The notes under the pieces are model-generated. The model ran no database searches, was not told where the DNA came from, and saw only the letters and a list, made by a program, of their open reading frames with translations. DNA of 29,252 bases, taken from JAISFI01 sp031552425. Its GTDB lineage: Bacteria; Bacteroidota; Bacteroidia; Bacteroidales; Azobacteroidaceae. The translations under genes were made by a program, and so were the position numbers. Position 1 is the stretch's first letter; each line of letters opens with the position of its first letter. The stretch covers positions 1-29,252 of the forward strand of contig JAVBMM010000201.1 in the NCBI GenBank assembly GCA_031552425.1, written 5' to 3'. This document shows, piece after piece, positions 22,867 through 29,252 of the stretch.

Positions 22867-24315
22867 CTACTTTTCGTCTACAATATCAAAAGTTTTTGAT
22901 TTTGCAGAATTGGATGCAAGTTTTACCGGAGGAAGCTTTTCTTTCAACTCCAATTTAACCACAGAAGCTATTTTGTCCGGAGCTTCTGCAGGAAGCTGAA
23001 TTACAATTCCATTTTTTGTTGCTTCGGTTTTTAATTTACTTCCGTCACTCAAAAGGCTGGCTCCTTTGATTTTATATTGTGCTTCAAGAATTAATTTGCT
23101 GTCTTTTGGCCAATCAAATACACAGAGGTATAAAATCGAATTTTTCTTGTTATCTTTTCGGATACATTGTCCCCATTTCGGATAAATGGAGCTTCTTTGA
23201 GTTCCATAGATAGCTTCTCCATTCGTTTGTAACCATTTTCCCATTATTTGTAAACGTTCTGTTTCTTCTTGAGAAACCAAACCTTCCGGATTGGGACCTA
23301 CATTTAATAAGAAATTTCCACCTCTTGACGCGATGGTGATTAAGTTTCGAATTAAAGTTTCCTGGCTTTTCCAGTTTTTCTCATAACTTTTATATCCCCA
23401 GGAACTTCCTATCGTCATACAAGTTTCCCAATCTACACCTTCTACGTCAGATATCTTTGGAACCAATCCTTCGGGAGTTTTATAATCTCCTACAGTATTG
23501 GATGGTCTGATCAGCCGGTCGTTCATAATGATATTTGGATGTTTCTTTACTACTTCCATAATATCTGCAACATGTTTGCCGGTTATCCTCTTACCCGGAG
23601 TATCCCACCAAATTACGGCAACATCTCCATAATTTTGTAATATTTCCTTTATTTGGGGAAGGGATACTTTATAAAAATATTCATCAAAAGAAACAGACTG
23701 TTGCATGCAATCCCAGGAACCATCATGTGTAGCAGTATATCGATCTATTTGTGTTGAATCCGGATTTGGCCATCCCTGGTTCATCGGCCTGCGATGAGTA
23801 TCTCCTCCGGGATTACACCAATCCTGGGATTGAGAATAGTAAAAGCCTAATTTCATATTGTTTTTCCGGCAGGCATCGGCCAATTCTTTGAGGATATCCC
23901 GTTTGAAAGGTGTGTAGTCAACAATATTGAAATTACTTGCTTCGCTTTTAAACATGGCAAATCCATCATGATGCTTAGATGTGAAGACAATATATTTCAT
24001 TCCAGCATCTTGTGCTAATTTCACCAGTTTCTCTGCATCGAATTTGGTAGGATTGAATGTGCTGGCTTTTGCTCTGTATTCTAAAACAGGAATTTTACAA
24101 CGATTCATGATCCATTCTGCTCCTCCTCTTTTTTGTTGGAAACCGTTATACATGCCTCCATACAAACAATAAGGGCCCCAATGGACAAACATGCCAAATT
24201 TGGCATCACGCCACCATTCCATTTTTTTTTGATAATCCTCTTGGGATGTTTGTGCTTGTATCCCGTTTGAGACAACTAAAAAAACAGTTAATAATAAAAT
24301 TAATAACTTTCTCAT
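22867..24315 (-). CDS. alpha-L-fucosidase, GH29, secreted
   Basis: Glycoside hydrolase of family 29, removing terminal alpha-L-fucose, for example from host or diet glycans. The protein is 482 residues. A signal peptide of about 22 residues (MRKLLILLLTVFLVVSNGIQ, then AQ) has no lipobox Cys, so the enzyme is probably periplasmic. Family motifs are MEWWRDAKFGMFVHWGPYCL (substrate-site His), YIVFTSKHHDGFAMF (His115-His116), FYYSQSQDW and VAVIWWDTPG, where Asp238 fits the GH29 nucleophile. GGNFLLNVGPNPEG closes the barrel. A beta-sandwich C-terminal region of about 120 residues follows. The general acid/base cannot be assigned by eye, so exact linkage specificity is open. It is preceded by an Mpv17-like membrane gene 15 nt upstream, likely in the same transcript. 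Confidence 0.92.
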   Translation of the reverse strand: MRKLLILLLTVFLVVSNGIQAQTSQEDYQKKMEWWRDAKFGMFVHWGPYCLYGGMYNGFQQKRGGAEWIMNRCKIPVLEYRAKASTFNPTKFDAEKLVKLAQDAGMKYIVFTSKHHDGFAMFKSEASNFNIVDYTPFKRDILKELADACRKNNMKLGFYYSQSQDWCNPGGDTHRRPMNQGWPNPDSTQIDRYTATHDGSWDCMQQSVSFDEYFYKVSLPQIKEILQNYGDVAVIWWDTPGKRITGKHVADIMEVVKKHPNIIMNDRLIRPSNTVGDYKTPEGLVPKISDVEGVDWETCMTIGSSWGYKSYEKNWKSQETLIRNLITIASRGGNFLLNVGPNPEGLVSQEETERLQIMGKWLQTNGEAIYGTQRSSIYPKWGQCIRKDNKKNSILYLCVFDWPKDSKLILEAQYKIKGASLLSDGSKLKTEATKNGIVIQLPAEAPDKIASVVKLELKEKLPPVKLASNSAKSKTFDIVDEK

Positions 24316-24330
24316 GGTTTTGTGTAGTTA

Positions 24331-25020
24331 TTATTTTCTTCCTTTGACTGCTGCGATAGCCAATATCACTCCTAAAGCTACTCCTAATAAAGCTGCAAAT
24401 AAAACTCTATATTCTCCTGGAAGCATGAATGTAATTGTATGGGCAGGAAACCAGAAAAACGGAATTGTTTTTTTGAAAACAAATCCCCATTGAATGTTCC
24501 AATTAATATTTTGAAAACCTTCGACCATATTAATAGGGTTCGTGAAAAATCCTTTTAATGTTCCTCCATTTTTCAATATATGAAAATCCGTGATTTTGTG
24601 GAATGTCATAAATACAGGAGCAAAGATACAGTTCATAGCAACACTGATACAAAATGCAACGAACAATCTTGTACCAAAAGCAGTTGATGCTATGTCAACT
24701 CCAAGCCCGGAAAGAAAAGCAGGTGTTCCTTTTGAGAAAATAGTCATGGCGAGGCTGATACCTACACCTAAGAATCCCCAAACTACTGCACGTGGGGCAA
24801 TACCAAAGCCTTTTTCATTGTAATTTCCTTTAATAATACGTAAACCGATTACTTCTCCTAATGTTGATAGGATTGCAAATTTTAAGAATGCCATTACTAA
24901 GGAATGCCAGTCTTTATATGAACTCATTTCAAGAAACCATTCCTTCAAAGGCTCAATAAACACAAAAGGCAAAAAGATAGCTGCGAGTAAGAGAATAAAC
25001 AAAAAATCGTTCTTTTTCAT
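24331..25020 (-). CDS. Mpv17/PMP22-like integral membrane protein
   Basis: A 229-residue protein with about four or five hydrophobic segments: residues 7-24, 44-66, 78-97, 120-140 and 200-225. I do not recognise a bacterial name for it. The C-terminal half, FKKTIPFFWFPAHTITFMLP followed by GEYRVLFAALLGVALGVILA, resembles the Mpv17/PMP22 signature (W-P-x-x-Q-x-x-N-F-x-x-V-P-x-x-x-R-V). The middle segment MNCIFAPVFMTFHKITD also fits that family. This is a resemblance by eye. Family members in eukaryotes are organelle membrane proteins of uncertain channel-like function. The fucosidase gene begins 15 nt downstream, which suggests a shared transcript. A transport or membrane-integrity role is speculation. 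Confidence 0.68.
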   Translation of the reverse strand: MKKNDFLFILLLAAIFLPFVFIEPLKEWFLEMSSYKDWHSLVMAFLKFAILSTLGEVIGLRIIKGNYNEKGFGIAPRAVVWGFLGVGISLAMTIFSKGTPAFLSGLGVDIASTAFGTRLFVAFCISVAMNCIFAPVFMTFHKITDFHILKNGGTLKGFFTNPINMVEGFQNINWNIQWGFVFKKTIPFFWFPAHTITFMLPGEYRVLFAALLGVALGVILAIAAVKGRK

Positions 25021-25050
25021 GATTCAATAGTATTTAAAAGTAAATTGGGA

Positions 25051-25058
25051 CAAATGTA
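25051..25058 (-). promoter_or_regulatory. -7 element for the Mpv17-like/fucosidase unit
   Basis: TACATTTG on the minus strand matches TAnnTTTG, about 30 nt before the ATG at 25020. No TTG is found at the -33 distance. Confidence 0.5.
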
Positions 25059-25068
25059 TAAAATAATA

Positions 25069-25099
25069 TTGGATGAGGATGATATAAACTGTACATTTG
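25069..25099 (+). promoter_or_regulatory. promoter of the Nudix gene, Bacteroides type
   Basis: TTG (25069-25071), a 20-nt spacer and TACATTTG (25092-25099), 19 nt before the ATG at 25119. Full two-box match. It is divergent from the Mpv17-like promoter, and both -7 boxes read TACATTTG. Confidence 0.82.
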
Positions 25100-25118
25100 T
25101 CAAGTTTAAGTTTTCATT

Positions 25119-25646
25119 ATGAAACATCCTTTACAACAGTTTCATTTTTGCCCTAAATGTGGTTCTAAGCGGTTTGAAGAAAATAACTTCAAGTCAAAAA
25201 AGTGTATGGATTGCGGATTTGTATATTATTTTAATTCATCGGCGGCAGTCGTTTTATTTATAACAGACGAACAAGGTCGTTTGTTAATTGCGAAAAGAGC
25301 TCATGAGCCTGCAAAAGGAACTTGGGATTTACCGGGAGGGTTTGTTGATATGTATGAAACAGCAGAAGAGGCAGCTGTCAGGGAATTAAAAGAAGAAACA
25401 GGATTACAAATAGAGCAACCTGAATATCTTTTTTCACTTCCTAATTTGTATTTGTACTCGGGTTTTGAGGTTCATACATTAGATATGTTTTTTTCATTTC
25501 AATTGAAAGAATTGAAAGTTTTACAGCCGGCAGATGATGTATCCGATCTCTTTTTTCTTTCTCCTCAAGACATTGATCCGGAAAACTTCGGACTTCTATC
25601 CATTCGAGAGGGTGTGAAAAAATGGCAGATTCTTAATATTGGATAA
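25119..25646 (+). CDS. Nudix hydrolase with N-terminal zinc ribbon
   Basis: A 175-residue Nudix hydrolase. An N-terminal four-Cys zinc ribbon (FCPKCG and CMDCG: Cys11, 14, 29, 32) precedes the Nudix fold. The Nudix box is complete: Gly74, Glu80, then RELKEETGL (88-96), matching G-x5-E-x7-R-E-U-x-E-E-x-G-U. The zinc ribbon plus Nudix layout is like that of the NADH pyrophosphatase NudC. The SQPWWPFPxS motif of NudC that follows its Nudix box is absent, however, so a nucleoside-diphosphate-linked substrate other than NADH is equally possible. It has its own promoter and ends 6 nt from the convergent hybrid sensor gene. Confidence 0.9.
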   Translation: MKHPLQQFHFCPKCGSKRFEENNFKSKKCMDCGFVYYFNSSAAVVLFITDEQGRLLIAKRAHEPAKGTWDLPGGFVDMYETAEEAAVRELKEETGLQIEQPEYLFSLPNLYLYSGFEVHTLDMFFSFQLKELKVLQPADDVSDLFFLSPQDIDPENFGLLSIREGVKKWQILNIG

Positions 25647-25652
25647 TCTGTT

Positions 25653-28600
25653 TTATGAATCTTTCTTTTTCTTTCTGTACTGTGCAGGCGTTTCTCCATA
25701 TAAACTTTTGAATTTCCTGAAATAATATGCAGGATCATTGAATCCGACCTTGTACGCGATGTCGGCTAATGGCATGGATGGTTCTTTATCCAGATAAGTA
25801 ATGCTATATTTTAAACGTATATTCAGTATAAAATCATTAGGAGTTTGACCTGTAATAGCTTTTATTTTGATAAAGAAAGCGCTTCTGCTTAAGCCCATTT
25901 CACGAGCGAATACATTAACATCGAAAGAAGGATTGTCCAGGTTCTTTTTGACAATAGCAATTGATTTTTCCAAGATATGTTCATCGTTAGTATTCAGATT
26001 AAGATTATCAGTATAAAAATCAAAACTTTTGATGAATCTTTGTTGCATTTTCCTACGGGAATTAACTAAATTACTACACCTAACCACTAAAATCTTTGTA
26101 TTGAAAGGTTTGGTAATATAGTCATCCGCTCCGGTGGCTAATCCCCTGATGGTGTAATCTATAGAACTTTTAGCGGTCAATAATACAACAGGAATGTGCC
26201 AGGTTTCTATGTCTTCTTTGATCTGCTTGCACATTTCCAATCCATCCATTTGAGGCATCATGACATCACTGAGGATGATGTCCGGTTGTATTTCTTTGGC
26301 TTTTTCCAAACCTTCTTTTCCATCTTTTGCTGTGAATACATTGTAAATGGGTTGAAATATTTGTACTAACATTTCCAGGATTTCCAGATTGTCTTCAACA
26401 ATAAGAATGCTGATATTTTCTTTGGAAACATTTTCTCTTGTTGAAATAATTTCTTCAAAAAAGCTTTTGTCAGGGATAGATAATTCTCCTGTTTTTTGAT
26501 TGATAGCATTTAGGGGAAGCTTTTCTTCCTCTAAAAAAACGTCTCCCATAGGCAATGTTATCGTGAATGTACTTCCTTGTCCCAGTTTGCTTTTTACTGA
26601 TATTTTTCCATGATGTGCTTCGACAATTCCTTTTGCCAATGCCAATCCGATTCCTGTTCCGGTATTAACTCCTGAAAAGTCTTCAGCCTGATAAAAACGG
26701 AGGAATATTTTATCTAAAAAGCTTTCGTCTATTCCCTTGCCATCATCTGTTACATGAATTAATAACATGTCTTTTTCTTGCTCTGCAGAAATACAGACAT
26801 TTCCGTTCTCAGATGTGAATTTCAATGCATTGGAAAGTAGGTTATAAAAAACTTTTTCCATTTGTAAAGTGTCGAACCAAATTTCTACAGGACCTTTTGC
26901 ATCAAAAGAAAGATTAATGTTTTTATATAAGGCATATTCTTTAAACACAGTATATATACTATTGATAAATAAGATAATGTCTTGTTTTGAAACAGAAATC
27001 TTTAAATACCCCATTTCTTGTTTTCTAAAATCTAAGAGTTCGGAAATTAAATCATTTAATTTGTTGATATTTCTTTTAATATTCAACAGTTTTGTATATG
27101 CCGATTGAGCCAGGTTGCTTTGTTGCAGTAACATATCTACCTGCCCCGTTATCATAGTCAAAGGAGTTCTGAATTCGTGCGAAATATTCGTGAAAAAGCG
27201 TAATTTCGATTGATTCAACTCTTCTATTTGTTGTTTTTCTTTTTGTGTATATTCCAAGGAGGTTTTGAGTTTGACTCTTGAAGTATAATTGGAGAAGAAG
27301 AAATAAAATATAGCTCCAAATAACAAAATGTATAACAAATAGGCAATCCATGTTTTATAAAATGGTGGCGATATGGATATTTTTAAAGAAGTAGAAGCGT
27401 AATGTTCTGTAGAATTAGTTTTTTCTCTGATGATCAGGTTATAATCTCCGGGATTGAGGTTGGTATATGATATGATGTTTCGGTTATTTAAATCAATCCA
27501 TTCCTCATCAAACCCCTCTAATTTGTATTCAATATTCTCTTGTATAGCTTTGATGTAATTTGATGTAAAGAATTCGACTCCTAATACATTTTGTTTGTGA
27601 TTGAGTTTAATTTTTTTGGTGTATAAAATCGAATTTTGAAGTATATTCGTTTTGTCACCAGGAGTTATTTTTTGGTTGTTCACGAATAAATTTGAAATGT
27701 GTAATTCAAAGTCTTTTTTTCTGAAATTAAGACTCTGTTCCTGCATAGAAATCATACCATTCAATCCCCCGATAAAAATCTCTCCGTTTTTTGCAACGTA
27801 AAGTGAATTTTCGTTGATTGAAGTAAAAGGAAAAACATATTTATTTTGATAATTATGAAAAATCTTTTTATCAGCATCAAAAAGTGAAATACCTTTATTG
27901 GTGGCAATAATCAAATATCCCATTTGAGTTTCCTTTATTCCTAAAATATAATTGTCTATAATATTACTATTGGAAGTGTCAAAGTTTATAAAGCTATCTG
28001 TTTTAGGATCATATAAGTCTAATCCACTTCCAAGGGAGCCTAGCCAAATCCGTTGTTTGCTGTCTTCAAAAAATACATCCAAATAATCGTAAGGCTGTTT
28101 AGGATGTTTGTAGGTATATAATTTTTCAGTACGAAGGTCATAACGGAAAATATCATTAACAGTGGAAATCCATAAACGTTCGCGGGAATCAAGCAATATA
28201 TCCCAAACTTCTCCAATTATTACTTTCCTGGGAGGCTTTGTTAACAGGTCGTAATTTCCCTTTCCCAAATCGTATACCAACAAGGGGTTAGTTCCTAAAA
28301 ATAGCTTGTCTTTATATGGGACAATCCTTCTTACAGAGGCAAGATTAGTGTGAATATGGGGATCTGTTTGTGGATTTAAGGGGTAATGTTTGAGTTGCAT
28401 AGTTCTTAAATCCAGGCGATTTAATCCTCCTAAGTGCATTCCCATCCATAAATATTGATTTTTTTCATCTAAATACAAGTCTTTCAGGTAACTGGATGTC
28501 CGATCTTTCGCAAAATTTCCTATACTTTTAAGAGTAGCGCTTGTCCTATCAAGGAATAAAAGTCCATTTCCTTCAGTACAAATCCAGAGGTTTCCGGATT

Positions 28601-29252
28601 TATCTTCAATCATTTTTCCTATGGAAGGAATTTTGGGTAAGTTATTGTTTTCATAATATTTGTAGAATGAATATTCCGGATTAAAATAATTGATTCCTCC
28701 CCAATAAGTGCCAAACCAAATAGTTCCCTGCTTGTCTTTGATCGTTTGCCAAATGGATGAATTACTTATGCTGAAATTATTTTGAGAAGAATGATCATAA
28801 CAAACAAATTTACCCTCTGAAACAATTAATTTATTTAATCCTTTGAAAGTCCCGAACCAATAATTTCCAAAATCATCTTCACAGATAGAACGTACAAAAT
28901 CATCTGATATGGAGTGTGGGTCTTGAGGGTTATGAGTATAATTGGTAATTTTTTCTTCTGTATCTATTCTAAAAACCCCATGGTCCCTCGTTCCTACCCA
29001 CATATTATTTTTGCTGTCTTCAAATAAATTGATAACAATAATATCCGGAATTAACATATTGATCTTTTTATTTTTATCTAACAACATTAATCCGTTTCGT
29101 GTACCAATGTATAAATTGCCATTGAAGACTTCTATTATGCGAGTAAGTTGATGTTCGTTTCCAAAAGTATAATGATTTTTCAATACCATGCTATCTGTGG
29201 ATAAATACATGATTTGGTTGGGGCCACATGCCCATAAATGGTTTTTACCGTA
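25653..29252 (-). CDS. hybrid two-component system sensor/regulator (HTCS), N-terminus outside window
   Basis: One-protein signalling system that senses a ligand, usually a glycan fragment, in the periplasm and acts as a transcription factor in the cytoplasm. The frame is open to the window edge; 1199 residues are visible. Residues 1 to about 500 contain a series of propeller blades with the pattern LWxGT-x-x-G-hydrophobic. I count about 12 of the 14 expected, so roughly two blades and the signal peptide are missing. A Y_Y_Y domain (near 530-620) and a membrane helix (near 635-656) follow. The HisKA H-box is FFTNISHEFRTP with His692. The HATPase has VFYNLLSNALKFT, DDGKGID and GTGIGLALAKG. The receiver domain has Asp996 in ILSDVMMPQMDG and Lys in ITKPF. 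The C-terminal AraC HTH lies from about 1095, with LADIAYKVGFNDPAYYFRKF. All phosphorelay residues are present, so it looks functional. The ligand and target genes are not identifiable here. Confidence 0.94.
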   Translation of the reverse strand, partial: YGKNHLWACGPNQIMYLSTDSMVLKNHYTFGNEHQLTRIIEVFNGNLYIGTRNGLMLLDKNKKINMLIPDIIVINLFEDSKNNMWVGTRDHGVFRIDTEEKITNYTHNPQDPHSISDDFVRSICEDDFGNYWFGTFKGLNKLIVSEGKFVCYDHSSQNNFSISNSSIWQTIKDKQGTIWFGTYWGGINYFNPEYSFYKYYENNNLPKIPSIGKMIEDKSGNLWICTEGNGLLFLDRTSATLKSIGNFAKDRTSSYLKDLYLDEKNQYLWMGMHLGGLNRLDLRTMQLKHYPLNPQTDPHIHTNLASVRRIVPYKDKLFLGTNPLLVYDLGKGNYDLLTKPPRKVIIGEVWDILLDSRERLWISTVNDIFRYDLRTEKLYTYKHPKQPYDYLDVFFEDSKQRIWLGSLGSGLDLYDPKTDSFINFDTSNSNIIDNYILGIKETQMGYLIIATNKGISLFDADKKIFHNYQNKYVFPFTSINENSLYVAKNGEIFIGGLNGMISMQEQSLNFRKKDFELHISNLFVNNQKITPGDKTNILQNSILYTKKIKLNHKQNVLGVEFFTSNYIKAIQENIEYKLEGFDEEWIDLNNRNIISYTNLNPGDYNLIIREKTNSTEHYASTSLKISISPPFYKTWIAYLLYILLFGAIFYFFFSNYTSRVKLKTSLEYTQKEKQQIEELNQSKLRFFTNISHEFRTPLTMITGQVDMLLQQSNLAQSAYTKLLNIKRNINKLNDLISELLDFRKQEMGYLKISVSKQDIILFINSIYTVFKEYALYKNINLSFDAKGPVEIWFDTLQMEKVFYNLLSNALKFTSENGNVCISAEQEKDMLLIHVTDDGKGIDESFLDKIFLRFYQAEDFSGVNTGTGIGLALAKGIVEAHHGKISVKSKLGQGSTFTITLPMGDVFLEEEKLPLNAINQKTGELSIPDKSFFEEIISTRENVSKENISILIVEDNLEILEMLVQIFQPIYNVFTAKDGKEGLEKAKEIQPDIILSDVMMPQMDGLEMCKQIKEDIETWHIPVVLLTAKSSIDYTIRGLATGADDYITKPFNTKILVVRCSNLVNSRRKMQQRFIKSFDFYTDNLNLNTNDEHILEKSIAIVKKNLDNPSFDVNVFAREMGLSRSAFFIKIKAITGQTPNDFILNIRLKYSITYLDKEPSMPLADIAYKVGFNDPAYYFRKFKSLYGETPAQYRKKKKDS

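Noticed and set aside
1..29252. CRISPR arrays, insertion sequences, tRNAs, att sites.
   Set aside because: I looked for regularly spaced direct repeats, transposase-like frames, terminal inverted repeats and cloverleaf sequences in all intergenic gaps and found none.

Overview
The window comes from a Bacteroidota genome, most likely order Bacteroidales. Three things point there. Start sites are preceded by the Bacteroides-type promoter TTG, then 19-21 nt, then TAnnTTTG, rather than a sigma70 promoter with Shine-Dalgarno sites. The tryptophan operon has the order B-E-G-D-C-F-A. The right edge carries a hybrid two-component system with a propeller sensor and an AraC output, a family typical of gut Bacteroidales. 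I cannot name the genus. No transposon, phage gene, CRISPR array, tRNA or rRNA is visible. This is mostly chromosomal housekeeping DNA with some unusually legible RNA regulation.

Left part (1-8640): the 3' part of an acyl-CoA dehydrogenase is followed by the RNase P RNA gene. The complete trp operon runs on the minus strand toward it, with trpA ending 3 nt from the RNase P RNA. Upstream of trpB is a full attenuation leader. It has a promoter, a 20-codon leader peptide with three consecutive Trp codons, a competing hairpin, an antiterminator segment and an intrinsic terminator.

Middle part (8657-19549): a CPA2-type cation/proton antiporter diverges from a DUF1460 amidase-like gene. Then come NADP-glutamate dehydrogenase (gdhA), an ArnT-like membrane glycosyltransferase, folC, and a PIN-PhoH ATPase. 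A polysaccharide deacetylase and a polyprenyl-phosphate-type GT2 glycosyltransferase form a 1-nt-spaced pair. The GT2, the deacetylase and the ArnT-like enzyme together resemble an ArnC/ArnD/ArnT-like envelope glycan-modification set, but they are not in one operon.

Right part (19550-29252): a SAM-II-like riboswitch sits directly downstream of a promoter and upstream of metK. metK is followed by a degenerate-looking Rossmann methyltransferase-like gene and a PduO-type cobalamin adenosyltransferase, with 4 and 2 nt spacing. A DUF2795 gene with its own promoter ends at a 50-nt perfect palindrome. That palindrome is shared with a convergent two-gene unit, an Mpv17/PMP22-like membrane protein followed by a secreted GH29 fucosidase. 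A zinc-ribbon Nudix hydrolase and the truncated hybrid two-component regulator close the window.

The strongest items for a second look are the trp attenuator (8446-8640) and the SAM-II-like element ahead of the metK operon (19798-19880). No clearly new defence or mobile system was found.
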